In this document: positions 43,177 through 51,784 of the stretch, one piece after another
Layout of the letters: each line of letters starts with the position of its first letter
Numbering within the stretch: position 1 is the stretch's first letter
From: Pseudofrankia saprophytica
Lineage (GTDB): Bacteria; Actinomycetota; Actinomycetes; Frankiales; Frankiaceae
Assembly: GCF_000235425.2 (NCBI RefSeq)
Contig: NZ_KI912266.1
Span: 7,246,720 to 7,310,719 of the forward strand
Direction of reading: 5' to 3'
Length of the DNA stretch: 64,000 bases
Notes under the pieces: model-generated
The model's input: the letters and a program-made list of their open reading frames with translations, nothing else
Databases searched by the model: none
What the model was told of the DNA's origin: nothing
Made by a program: the position numbers and the translations under genes

Positions 43177-43227
43177 TTGACTCAATACATCCGGGCGAGA
43201 TAGACACTGATGGACCGGTCGGTACAA
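43177..43227 (+). promoter_or_regulatory. TTGTACCG-type operator, site 6, with promoter
   Basis: The reverse-oriented site TGGACCGGTCGGTACAA is at 43211-43227. A candidate promoter TTGACT (43177-43182) and TAGACA (43201-43206) with 18-bp spacing precedes it, so the operator covers the transcription start of the amidohydrolase gene. Confidence 0.72.
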
Positions 43228-43252
43228 GCCGATCATGAACGGATGGTGTGGC

Positions 43253-44503
43253 ATGTCCAAGGATTTCGTTGTCTCCGCCGATGGGCACATCCTCGAGCCG
43301 ATCGACCTCTTCAAGACCCGCATGCCGGTCCACCTGCGTGACCGCGCGGTCTGGGAGGAGGACATCGAGCTCGAGGAGCCGCTGGTCGAGGGTGGGGCGA
43401 AGGTCTTCCGTCGCCTGCACACGCCCGGCTTCGAGGGCTGGACGGTCTCCCGCTACCGGCAGACCTCGGGGCGCACGCCCGACGGCGACCCGGAGACGAT
43501 CATCGAGGACCTGACGGCCGACGGCGTCGACGCCTGCGTGATGCACCCGAACCTGTCGATCTTCGGGCTGTACTCCGACGACCACGAGCTGTCGATCGAG
43601 CACGCCCGGGTCTACAACGGCTACCTCATCGAGCGCTTCCTGCCATACCGGGACCGCATCGCCCCGACCTGCCCGATCCCGCTCACCGACATCGACGACG
43701 CCGTCGCCGAGATCGAGCGGGTGACCAGCGCCGGCTTCAAGGCCCTGTTGCTGCCCGGCATCCCGCCGACGACGTACTGGGACCCGGCGCTCGACCGGGT
43801 CTGGGACGCGGCCCGCGCCGCCGGCGCGCAGATCTTCTTCCACACCCAGACCGGTGGCGTGAAGATGAAGAACCCGTCGTCCTCGACGATGCGGGTCGTC
43901 AAGGAGAACGCCCGGCAGGTGAACCAGCCGGTGACCGCGAAGTCCGCCGCCGAGCGGCTCTACACCCAGTCGGTCCTGTCGACGCTCACGCCGCAGAAGG
44001 TGATCTGCGACCTGATCGGCGCCGGCGTGGCCGAGCGGTACCCCGAGCTGCACTTCAACCTGATCGAGTTCAACGCGCACTGGCTGTCCTCGCTCGTCGG
44101 CGCCATGGACAAGGCGTGGACCACCGGCATCGGCCAGGACACCGACTGGTGGATCGGCTCCTGGAACGACGAGGCCCCGCCGACCCTCGAGGGCCAGGAC
44201 ACGATGGCGCGGATCTTCCTGCTCAACGAGAAGTGGCCCTACCCGCTCATGCCGAGCGAGTACGTGCAGCGCCAGTTCCACGTCTCGTTCTCCGACGACC
44301 TGGCCGCGGTCGCCGCCCGGCACATCACCGGCGTGAGCTCGATCATCTGGGGCAACGACTACCCGCACGCCGAGGGCACGTTCCGGGGCAGCCAGGAGCT
44401 GCTCGCCCAGCAGTTCGCCGGCGTCCCGGACGCGGAGCGCAAGGCGATCGTCGGCGGCACGCTCGCCGACGTGATGGGCTTCAAGCAGCCCGCGACAGTC
44501 TGA
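43253..44503 (+). CDS. Amidohydrolase-2 family metal-dependent hydrolase/decarboxylase
   Basis: A 416-residue relative of the enzyme at 15580. VSADGHILEPIDLF is the N-terminal metal-site segment, QIFFHTQTGG contains the barrel histidine, and the C-terminal IIWGNDYPHAEG has the Asp-Tyr-Pro-His signature. It may decarboxylate or hydrolyse a ring product. ATG 43253 follows a weak GGATGG; ATG 43235, only eight bases after the operator, would require a leaderless transcript. The MarR gene follows 21 bp downstream and MhpB overlaps that, so these three form one operon under the operator at 43211. Confidence 0.88.
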   Translation: MSKDFVVSADGHILEPIDLFKTRMPVHLRDRAVWEEDIELEEPLVEGGAKVFRRLHTPGFEGWTVSRYRQTSGRTPDGDPETIIEDLTADGVDACVMHPNLSIFGLYSDDHELSIEHARVYNGYLIERFLPYRDRIAPTCPIPLTDIDDAVAEIERVTSAGFKALLLPGIPPTTYWDPALDRVWDAARAAGAQIFFHTQTGGVKMKNPSSSTMRVVKENARQVNQPVTAKSAAERLYTQSVLSTLTPQKVICDLIGAGVAERYPELHFNLIEFNAHWLSSLVGAMDKAWTTGIGQDTDWWIGSWNDEAPPTLEGQDTMARIFLLNEKWPYPLMPSEYVQRQFHVSFSDDLAAVAARHITGVSSIIWGNDYPHAEGTFRGSQELLAQQFAGVPDAERKAIVGGTLADVMGFKQPATV

Positions 44504-44524
44504 GCCGAGACGAGCCGAACTGAC

Positions 44525-45082
44525 GTGCCCAAGCAATGGAACCGCGATCCGATCCAGGCCGCGTACGACCTGTGGGTCGACAAGGGCTGGGACGACACCG
44601 CCGACGGCATGATCGCGGTTACCTCACTGCTGCGGGTACACCAGCTCCTCATGGCGCGCGCCGACGAGATCCTCGCTCCCGTCGAGCTGTCGTTCGCGCG
44701 CTATGAGGTGCTCGTCGTCCTGTACTTCAACGAGGACGCGGTGCCGCTGTCGTACCTCGCGAAGGCACTGCAGCTGCACCAGGCGAGCATCACGAACCTC
44801 GTCAACAAGCTGGAGAAGCAGGGCTACCTGGAGCGGCGGCCGCATCCGTCGGACCGTCGGGTCACTCTCGCCCAGGCCACCCGCACCGGCCGGGCCCGCA
44901 CCCGCACCGCCATCCGGCGGCTGAACTCCGAGCTGTTCTCCCAGCTCGGGCTTACCACCGAGGAGACGCGAGCGCTGGTCTCGGTCTTCGCGAAGATGCG
45001 CCACGCCTGGGGAGACGCCCAGGAGGACGGAGGAACCGATGCCGCTGGCGCTCTGCTGCATGTCGCACAGTCCCCTGCTTGA
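44525..45082 (+). CDS. MarR-family regulator
   Basis: A 185-residue winged-helix regulator: SLLRVHQLLMARADEIL, then the DNA-binding LSYLAKALQLHQASITNLVNKLEKQGYLERRPHPSDRRVTL at residues about 75-120. MarR proteins usually respond to phenolic or aromatic ligands and control aromatic catabolism. GTG 44525 lies 21 bp after the amidohydrolase stop with no strong ribosome site. Its last 44 bases overlap the extradiol dioxygenase gene, so the regulator and the ring-cleaving enzyme are made together. Confidence 0.89.
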   Translation: MPKQWNRDPIQAAYDLWVDKGWDDTADGMIAVTSLLRVHQLLMARADEILAPVELSFARYEVLVVLYFNEDAVPLSYLAKALQLHQASITNLVNKLEKQGYLERRPHPSDRRVTLAQATRTGRARTRTAIRRLNSELFSQLGLTTEETRALVSVFAKMRHAWGDAQEDGGTDAAGALLHVAQSPA

Positions 45083-45977
45083 CATCACCACGCAGCGCCC
45101 GGAGCTGGAGGCGGACGTGGCGGGGGCACTCGGCGCGGCCCGCGACTTCGCCGCCGCCGTCGACCCCGACGTCGTCGTCATCTTCGTGCCGGACCACTTC
45201 AACGGGTTCTTCTACCGGCAGCTGCCGCCGTTCTGCCTGGGCGTCGCCGCCAGGGCGATCGGCGACTACTCCAGCCTCGCCGGGGACCTGGCGGTGCCGA
45301 CCGGGCTCGCGCGCGAGCTCGCCGGCGCCGTCCTCGACGCGGGCGTAGACCTGTCGATCTCGCACCGGATGGAGGTCGACCACTCCACCGCGCAGCCGCT
45401 GCGTGAGCTCTTCGGCGCCCTGGACGCGCGACCGGTCATCCCGGTCTTCATCAACGCGGCCGCGCCGCCGCTCGGGCCGTTGTCGCGGTCGCGGGCGCTG
45501 GGCACGGCGATCGGGCGGTTCTTCGCGGCCCGCGACGAGCGGGTGCTGTTCGTCGGCTCGGGCGGTATCTCGCATGACCCGCCGGTGCCCGCGCTCGACA
45601 CCGCTCCCGCACCCGTGGCCGAGCGGCTCGTCTCCGGTCGCCCGCTCACCGCCGAGGAGGCGGAGCGCAAGCACATCGGCGCCGCCGCCGAGGGCGAGCG
45701 GCTGGCCGCCGGGACGAGCGACCGGCTGCCGCTGACCCCGGACTGGGACGAGGCGTTCCTCGACCTGCTCGGGGCGGGCAAGCTCACCGAGCTCGACGGC
45801 TGGAGCAACAACGAGGTCGGTGCCCACGGCGGGGGCGCGCACGAGATCCGCACCTGGATCGCCGCCTACGCGGCGCTGGCCGTCGCCGGACCGTACGAGG
45901 TCGGCTACCGCTACTACCGCGCGATCCCCGAGTACATCGCCGGCTTCGCCGTGACCACCGCGCTGCCCACCGGCTGA
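45039..45977 (+). CDS. mhpB: Class III extradiol catechol dioxygenase, MhpB type
   Basis: A 312-residue non-haem iron(II) dioxygenase that cleaves a catechol ring beside the hydroxyls, as in 2,3-dihydroxyphenylpropionate 1,2-dioxygenase. It matches E. coli MhpB along its whole length (CMSHSPLL, VIFVPDHFNGFFYRQLPPFCLG, VDHSTAQPL, GSGGISHDPPVP, HEIRTWIAA). The two histidines known as catalytic acid and base in MhpB fall at the same numbers here, His115 and His179. ATG 45039 has GGAGGAACC upstream and lies within the MarR gene. Downstream pathway enzymes are encoded at 60866-64000. The natural catechol may be larger than dihydroxyphenylpropionate. Confidence 0.92.
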   Translation: MPLALCCMSHSPLLDITTQRPELEADVAGALGAARDFAAAVDPDVVVIFVPDHFNGFFYRQLPPFCLGVAARAIGDYSSLAGDLAVPTGLARELAGAVLDAGVDLSISHRMEVDHSTAQPLRELFGALDARPVIPVFINAAAPPLGPLSRSRALGTAIGRFFAARDERVLFVGSGGISHDPPVPALDTAPAPVAERLVSGRPLTAEEAERKHIGAAAEGERLAAGTSDRLPLTPDWDEAFLDLLGAGKLTELDGWSNNEVGAHGGGAHEIRTWIAAYAALAVAGPYEVGYRYYRAIPEYIAGFAVTTALPTG

Positions 45978-45999
45978 GCTGACGGCCAGGCTGACGAGC

Positions 46000-46141
46000 C
46001 CTTGCCTCGGTCCGACCACCAAAGGTAATCTCCGTCTGCTGCACTATTAGAACGGGACCGTGCATTATCTGCACAAGCAGATGCCGCGCAGGATCTCCCA
46101 CGAGATCTCGTGTGCAGGGTCCGCGGCAGTAGGGGCGTGCG
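46000..46141. promoter_or_regulatory. Promoter region with dyads before the flavoprotein gene
   Basis: It holds GTGCA-TTATC-TGCAC (46061-46075 region), a flanking CTGCAC repeat, and a perfect 14-bp palindrome CACGAGATCTCGTG at 46099-46112, 30 bp before the ATG. The TGCACTAT segment resembles part of the inverted repeat at 17523. Confidence 0.45.
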
Positions 46142-47827
46142 ATGCACAACAGATACGACGTCGTGGTTCTCGGCTCGGGCGCGGCGGGGCTGACCGCCGC
46201 GCTCGCCGCGGCGGTCGAGGGTGCTGCGCGCGTCGCCGTCTTCGAGAAGGCCGAGCTGGTCGGCGGCACGACCGCCCTGTCCGGCGGGACCGTCTGGATC
46301 CCCGGCAACCAGCCCGCCCGCGAGCTGGGCGTCGAGGACTCGCTGGCGCGGGGCCGCGAATACCTGGCCAGCCTGTCCAACGGGATGATCCTGCCGGAGC
46401 TCGCCGAGGCGCTGGTCGACGGCGGTCCCGAGTACGTCGACTTCATCCACCAGCACACCGAGTTACGGTTCCAGCTCGTCGAGGGCTATCCCGACTACCA
46501 CCCCGAGCGGCCGGGCGGCCTGCCCGGCGGCGGGCGGTCGATCGAGGTCGGCCTCGTCAGCCTGGCCGACCTCGGCGAGTGGGCGGACCGCATCGCCGGC
46601 ACCCCGAGCCGGCTGCTCATCCGGGAGACGCCGCTCGGCGGCGGCACCGGAGTGCTCCCGGCCGGCGAGCTCGCGAGGCGCGACCAGGCGGGCGCCGAAG
46701 GGCTCGGCCGCGGCCTCGTCGCGGGCCTGCTGGGGGCCTGCCTGCGCCACGGGGTCGAGGTCTTCACCGGCTCCCGCGGGCTGCGGCTGCTGACCACCGA
46801 CGGCGCCGTCACCGGCGTCGAGATCCAGACTCCCGCGGGTGTCCAAGCGGTCTCGGCCGGCGCGGTCGTGCTCGCCACCGGCGGCTTCGAGTACGACCCG
46901 GCGCTGGTCCGCGACTTCCTGCGGGGGCCGCTCACCCGGCCGCTCGGGGCGCCGACGAACACCGGTGACGGGCTGCGGATGGCGATGCGCGTCGGCGCCC
47001 AGCTCGGCAACATGCGCGAGGCCTGGTGGGCGCCGGCGGTGAGCTTCCCCGGCCTGCGCCGCGACGGCGGCGCGAACGGGCTGCTCGCCTCGCGCGAGCG
47101 GGCGCTGCCCGGGTCGGTCATGGTGAACGGGTACGGCCGCCGGTTCGCGAACGAGGCCGCCAACTACAACGCCTTCGGCGGCGCCTTCCACGAGCTGGAC
47201 GCGTCCCGTTTCGAGTACCCGAACCTGCCCAGCTACCTGATCTTCGATCAGTCGACGGTCGACCGCTTCGGCGTCCTGGGCGGCGCACCCGGCGCCGCGG
47301 TGCCGGCGTGGGTGACCCGCGCGGACACCCTCGGCGAACTGGCGGGAAGCCTCGGCCTGCCGGCCGAGCAGGTCGAGACGACCGTCGCGGCGTTCAACGA
47401 GCAGGCCCGCGCCGGTGTCGACCCCGACTTCGGCCGCGGCGAGAGCGCGTTCGACCGGTTTCCCGGCGGCCGCACGACGCTGGACCCCGACTCGACCCAC
47501 TCGACGCTGGGACCGGTCGAGACCGCGCCCTTCTACGGCGTCCGGGTCGAGTCGTCCCTGCTCGGCACGAAGGGCGGCCCACGCACGGACGGCGCGGGCC
47601 GCGTCCTGGACGTCGATGGCGACGTGATCGGCGGGCTCTACGCCGCCGGCAACGTCATGGCGAACCCCACCGGCATGGTCTACGGCGGCGCCGGCGCGAC
47701 GCTGGCGGTCGCCGGGGTGTGGGGCCGAAATGCCGGCCGCGCCGCCGTGCGCGACCGCGCCGTAGTTCCCATGCGCAACCGCGCCGTTGTTCCCAGCGGC
47801 GCGACCGACTCTGTCGGCACTGGCTGA
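46142..47827 (+). CDS. FAD-dependent 3-ketosteroid-1-dehydrogenase-like flavoprotein
   Basis: A 561-residue FAD-binding-2 family protein with VVLGSGAAGLTAALAAA at the N-terminus, GGTTALSGGTVWIPGN, and the C-terminal GLYAAGNVMANPTGMVYGGAGATL typical of 3-ketosteroid delta-1-dehydrogenases and fumarate-reductase-like oxidoreductases. It would desaturate a cyclic ketone or reduce an enone. The last 35 residues contain a repeated RAVVP motif and seem an added tail. ATG 46142 has AGTAGGGGCG upstream. It lies 164 bp after MhpB and 28 bp before the FMO gene, with which it is probably cotranscribed. Confidence 0.9.
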   Translation: MHNRYDVVVLGSGAAGLTAALAAAVEGAARVAVFEKAELVGGTTALSGGTVWIPGNQPARELGVEDSLARGREYLASLSNGMILPELAEALVDGGPEYVDFIHQHTELRFQLVEGYPDYHPERPGGLPGGGRSIEVGLVSLADLGEWADRIAGTPSRLLIRETPLGGGTGVLPAGELARRDQAGAEGLGRGLVAGLLGACLRHGVEVFTGSRGLRLLTTDGAVTGVEIQTPAGVQAVSAGAVVLATGGFEYDPALVRDFLRGPLTRPLGAPTNTGDGLRMAMRVGAQLGNMREAWWAPAVSFPGLRRDGGANGLLASRERALPGSVMVNGYGRRFANEAANYNAFGGAFHELDASRFEYPNLPSYLIFDQSTVDRFGVLGGAPGAAVPAWVTRADTLGELAGSLGLPAEQVETTVAAFNEQARAGVDPDFGRGESAFDRFPGGRTTLDPDSTHSTLGPVETAPFYGVRVESSLLGTKGGPRTDGAGRVLDVDGDVIGGLYAAGNVMANPTGMVYGGAGATLAVAGVWGRNAGRAAVRDRAVVPMRNRAVVPSGATDSVGTG

Positions 47828-47855
47828 GATCGGCACTGGCTGAGTAGGAGAGACG

Positions 47856-49676
47856 ATGACGCAGACGGTTGACCGCGCCTTCGGGGAGGTCACGGCGCAG
47901 GAAGCCGCGCAGATCTTCGCCGGCTGGGTGTCCGACCTGGCGACGGCGGTGCGGGACGGTTCCGAGCCCGCGCTGTCGGACCTGTTCGCCGAGGACGCGA
48001 CCTGGCGCGACTTCATGGCCTTCCCCTGGGACTTCCATCACACCGTCGGGCGGGACGAGACGGTGCCGCGGTTCCTGGAGCTCGCCAAGGAATGGCGCGC
48101 CGCCGACTTCGCGCCCAGCGGGGAGCAGGCGCCCGTCGTCTCCGACGCCGGCATCAACGCCTTCTTCGACTTCACCACCTCCGACCGCGTCGACCGCGCA
48201 TACGTCCTGCTCGTCGCGAACGGGGAGAAGTTCCGCGCGATGACCCTGCAGACGCAGGTCATCGGCCTGGCCGACCACCCGGAGCGGATCCGGCACCACC
48301 GCAAGGAGGGGAAGGTCTACGGCATCGTCGAGGGCCGCACCCGGTGGACGAAGGACCGCGCCCGGGAGGCCGCCTTCGAGGGCGAGGACCCGGCGGTGCT
48401 GGTGCTCGGCGCGGGCCACAACGGCCTGGCGATCGCGGCACGCCTCGGTGCCCTCGACGTCCCGACGCTCGTCATCGACAAGGACGCCCGCGTCGGTGAC
48501 CAGTGGCGGCGGCGCTACGCGTCGCTCGCGCTGCACAGCACCGTCTACGGCGACCACCTGCCGTACATGTCGCTGCCGCCGAACTGGCCCGCGCACACCC
48601 CGAAGGACAAGTTCGCGGACTTCATCGAGTCCTACGCGACGCTGATGGACATCAACGTCTGGACGTCCACCACCTTCCTGCGGGGCCGGTACGACGAACA
48701 GACGCAGCGCTGGTCCATCCACGTCCGGCGCGGCGACGGGTCGATCCAGGAGCTGCGGCCGCGGCACTTCGTCGTCGCGGGCGGCATGTTCGGCGCTCCG
48801 AGGGTTCCCCAGATCAAGGGACTGGAGACCTACCAGGGCATCTGGACGCACTCGGACGAGTTCCAGAACGGCGCCGACTTCCCCGGCAAGAAGGTCCTCG
48901 TCGTCGGCGCCGCCGTGTCCGGCCACGAGCTCGCCCACGACCTCTACGAGCACGGCGCCGACGTCACCATGGTCCAGCGCGGCGCGACCTACGTCGTCAC
49001 CTACGAGTCGTACCACCGCTACTGGTCGACGCTGTTCACCGAGGACATGCCGTACACCCCGGACTTCGCCGACCAGATGACCTACTCGCTGCCCAACGTG
49101 CGGGTGGACGAGCTGAACAAACGGCTGGTGAAGGAGGCCGCCGCCGCCGACCGCCCGCTGCTCGACCGGCTCGAGGCCCAGGGCTTCAAGCTCGAGTGGG
49201 GACCCGACGGCACCGGCATCATCGGCGCGCACATGTCCGGCCGGGACGCCTACCAGATCGACATCGGCGCCTCCGAACTGATCGCCGACGGCCGGGTGAA
49301 GCTCAAACAGGGCGTCGAACTGGCCGAGATCAACGGCAAGACGGTCACCTTCACCGACGGCTCGACCATGGACGACGTCGAGCTCATCGTCTTCGCGACC
49401 GGCTACCACCAGTTCTGGGGCCACCTGCAGCCCGTCCTCGGCGCGGCCGCCGAGAAGATCGACAAGGCCTACGGCCGCGCCGCCGACGGCGAGTACGCCA
49501 ACACCTGGCGCCGCTCCGCCCAGCCCGGCCTCTGGTTCGGCACCGGCTTCATCCGGATGGCCCGCTTCTACACCCGCTTCATGGCCCTGCTCATCAAGGC
49601 CATCGAGGAGGGCATCGAACCAGTCGACCCGGAGACGGAGAGCCGACCGGCTCCGGACGGGTCAACCGCGACCTGA
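47856..49676 (+). CDS. NTF2-domain/flavin monooxygenase fusion
   Basis: A 606-residue protein. Residues about 10-140 look like an NTF2/SnoaL domain (AQIFAGWVSDLATAVRDG, LFAEDATWRDFMAF). Then a flavin monooxygenase follows with VLVLGAGHNGLAIAARLG for FAD, the FMO fingerprint YQGIWTHSDEF and VLVVGAAVSGHELAHDL for NADPH, and IVFATGYHQF. This combined architecture is found in a group of actinobacterial and proteobacterial oxidoreductases. ATG 47856 follows GTAGGAGAGACG. It could hydroxylate or ring-expand a ketone produced by the flavoprotein encoded just upstream. Confidence 0.9.
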   Translation: MTQTVDRAFGEVTAQEAAQIFAGWVSDLATAVRDGSEPALSDLFAEDATWRDFMAFPWDFHHTVGRDETVPRFLELAKEWRAADFAPSGEQAPVVSDAGINAFFDFTTSDRVDRAYVLLVANGEKFRAMTLQTQVIGLADHPERIRHHRKEGKVYGIVEGRTRWTKDRAREAAFEGEDPAVLVLGAGHNGLAIAARLGALDVPTLVIDKDARVGDQWRRRYASLALHSTVYGDHLPYMSLPPNWPAHTPKDKFADFIESYATLMDINVWTSTTFLRGRYDEQTQRWSIHVRRGDGSIQELRPRHFVVAGGMFGAPRVPQIKGLETYQGIWTHSDEFQNGADFPGKKVLVVGAAVSGHELAHDLYEHGADVTMVQRGATYVVTYESYHRYWSTLFTEDMPYTPDFADQMTYSLPNVRVDELNKRLVKEAAAADRPLLDRLEAQGFKLEWGPDGTGIIGAHMSGRDAYQIDIGASELIADGRVKLKQGVELAEINGKTVTFTDGSTMDDVELIVFATGYHQFWGHLQPVLGAAAEKIDKAYGRAADGEYANTWRRSAQPGLWFGTGFIRMARFYTRFMALLIKAIEEGIEPVDPETESRPAPDGSTAT

Positions 49677-49765
49677 CGGCGAAACCATTCCGGCAGCCAA
49701 GGCCATCCTGACGGGTAGGCCCGTCCTGACGGCCGAAACGTCGGCCTCGCACCGCGGCAGCCGTA

Positions 49766-49842
49766 GTGATCATCAGGACCGTGTCGCCGTGGTCGTGTTC
49801 CAGCCCCGAACCCGACCACGGCGACACGTAAGTCACGATCAC
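49766..49842. repeat. Palindromic element with 16-bp perfect stem
   Basis: Arms 49780-49795 and 49813-49828 are perfectly complementary (CGTGTCGCCGTGGTCG) around 17 bases. Eight bases outside each arm is GTGATC/GATCAC. The layout and the 77-bp length recall the 75-bp elements at 18556 and 26071. It lies between the FMO and esterase genes and may end the FMO transcript. Confidence 0.6.
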
Positions 49843-49862
49843 CCACCGACGGGAGGACACCC

Positions 49863-50891
49863 GTGTCTGAGGACTCCGTGCCCGCAGATGCCGCCCCGGT
49901 GGGGCCGCCGGAGCCTGCCATCGACGTGAACGCGCGCGTGGAGCCCGGGACCGTGGTGGTCCTCGACCGGCTGGCCCGCTGGGACCTGACCTCGGTCGAC
50001 ACGATCCGCACCTCCTACGGGGCGGTCGCCGCTCCCCCGGCGCCGCCGAAACCACAGGTCACCCGGCTCGACGAGAAGATCCCCGGCGTCGACGGCCGTC
50101 CCGACGTGACGGTGCGCTGGTACCGCCCGGCCGGCTCCGACCCCGGTCCCGGGAGCGCCCCGCTTCCCTGCCTGCTCTGGCTGCATGGCGGCGCCTACAT
50201 CATGGGCAACCTGGACGAGAACGACGACCGCCTCGACCGGATGGTGATCGAGCTCGGCTGCGCGGTCGTCTCGGTCGACTGGCGGCTGGCCCCGGAGCAC
50301 CCGTACCCGGAGGGTCTGGACGACGCCGAGACGGTCTGGCGCCGGCTCGTCGAGGACCCGGCGGCGTACGGCGTCGACCCGGAACGCCTGGTGATCGGCG
50401 GCGCGAGCGCCGGCGCCGGCGTGGCCGCCGGGCTCTGCCTGCGGCTGCGCGAGACCGGCCAGGCACAGCCTGCGCTGCAGCTGCTCATCTACCCGATGCT
50501 CGACGACCGCGAGCTCACCCCGTCGATCCGCGCGATCGAGGATCCGGGCCACTGGGGCCTCTGGCACCTGCGCGCCAATCGGCTGTCCTGGGAGGCGTAC
50601 CTGGGCGGCCTCGCGGGCGACGACGTCCCGCCGACCGCGGCGCCGTCCCGCGCGACCGACCTCTCGGGCCTCGCTCCCGCCTTCCTGAGCATCGGCGACG
50701 TCGACGCCTTCCTCGACGAGAACCTCGACTACGCGGCCCGGCTGTCCCGTGCCGGCGTCCCGACCGAGCTGCACGTCTACCCCGGCGTCATCCACGGCGG
50801 CTTCGGCGCCATCCCCCGCACCCCCCGCACCGCCCAGCTCCTGCGCGACGTCTACGCCGCCCTGGCAGCCGCCTTCACCGCTGCGGAGTAG
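49863..50891 (+). CDS. Alpha/beta hydrolase, hormone-sensitive-lipase-type esterase
   Basis: A 342-residue carboxylesterase. It has the oxyanion-hole HGGAY, the nucleophile elbow GASAGAG with the catalytic Ser, the acid in LSIGDVDAFLDEN and the His in PGVIHGG, the typical HSL triad. VDWRLAPEHPYP is also characteristic. It could hydrolyse the ester formed by a Baeyer-Villiger step. The GTG start at 49863 has GGGAGG six bases upstream. It is the last gene of the catabolic block. Confidence 0.92.
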   Translation: MSEDSVPADAAPVGPPEPAIDVNARVEPGTVVVLDRLARWDLTSVDTIRTSYGAVAAPPAPPKPQVTRLDEKIPGVDGRPDVTVRWYRPAGSDPGPGSAPLPCLLWLHGGAYIMGNLDENDDRLDRMVIELGCAVVSVDWRLAPEHPYPEGLDDAETVWRRLVEDPAAYGVDPERLVIGGASAGAGVAAGLCLRLRETGQAQPALQLLIYPMLDDRELTPSIRAIEDPGHWGLWHLRANRLSWEAYLGGLAGDDVPPTAAPSRATDLSGLAPAFLSIGDVDAFLDENLDYAARLSRAGVPTELHVYPGVIHGGFGAIPRTPRTAQLLRDVYAALAAAFTAAE

Positions 50892-51166
50892 TGCCGACCC
50901 ACGGAGAAGGTCAGGTCGCCGATGACAGCCAGGTACAGGCGTGTCCCGTGATCGGCGTTTCCGGCAGTTTTGACAGATCAGTAGGTCTCGGCGGACGGCC
51001 AGCGGTCACGGAAGGTGATCGCCACGGCGTCGATCACGGGCTTCCAGCGGACGGCCCACCGGGCGCGGCCGGTCCCGGTCGGGCTTATCACCAGCATGCG
51101 CGGCAATCGGGCCGCCTCTGATCCGATTCTGGGCATCGAAGGTCTCGGCGTCCAGATTGGAGAAAA

Positions 51167-51571
51167 TTATCCTTTGCCGGATCGTCGGCGGGCCATCCGG
51201 ATGCGCTCGAGTTCCTTGGCGTTCCGCATCTCGACCACCTGACCAACCAAAAAGACAACTACCCCGACCATCACTATTGGCAGACCAACAACGAAAGCGT
51301 CGGAGCTGGCGCTTTCCTTGCGATGCGCCATCTCATCGTAATCGGCCCTGCTGGTCGATCCGTTGTAGGTAACGATACACGTATCACCGCGATTCATGAG
51401 TTTGCCGTCGCAGGTGACCGGGGAGTTCTGATCAGCCTGACTCTTGAGGCCGATCGCGATGAAAAAGAGCCCAAGAAGTACGATACCCACGGCGAGCATC
51501 TTGATGGGAGAACGTTCCTTGGTTCTAATTTCCGCCCCCTCGATGCTGACCGACCGGTAGCCCATGATCAT
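51167..51571 (-). CDS. Small two-helix membrane protein
   Basis: A 134-residue protein with membrane helices at about residues 24-43 (MLAVGIVLLGLFFIAIGL) and 94-115 (AFVVGLPIVMVGVVVFLVGQVV). Between them is an external loop with CDGKLMNRGDTC, probably a disulfide loop. It is a conserved-hypothetical type in actinobacteria; I know no function. ATG 51571 or 51565 are possible starts, neither with a clear ribosome site. The DNA is less GC-rich than the flanking catabolic genes. Confidence 0.65.
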   Translation of the reverse strand: MIMGYRSVSIEGAEIRTKERSPIKMLAVGIVLLGLFFIAIGLKSQADQNSPVTCDGKLMNRGDTCIVTYNGSTSRADYDEMAHRKESASSDAFVVGLPIVMVGVVVFLVGQVVEMRNAKELERIRMARRRSGKG

Positions 51572-51784
51572 ACCGGGCCGGCAGAGTGGGCGGGTGGGGA
51601 ACGGGCTCGACGAATGCCCGAGCCTCGGGCGTCCTGACCCGGCCCGACGCCCAGGGCGGCGAGTCGACCGAGGCTCAGGTAAGCGTCTACGGGCCCTTGG
51701 CCGCAAATCCTGACCCCGCGGCCGGCGGACCGCTGACGCATGTCTGGACGGCGGCTCCAGCTCGAAGGACGCTGGCAATGACAC

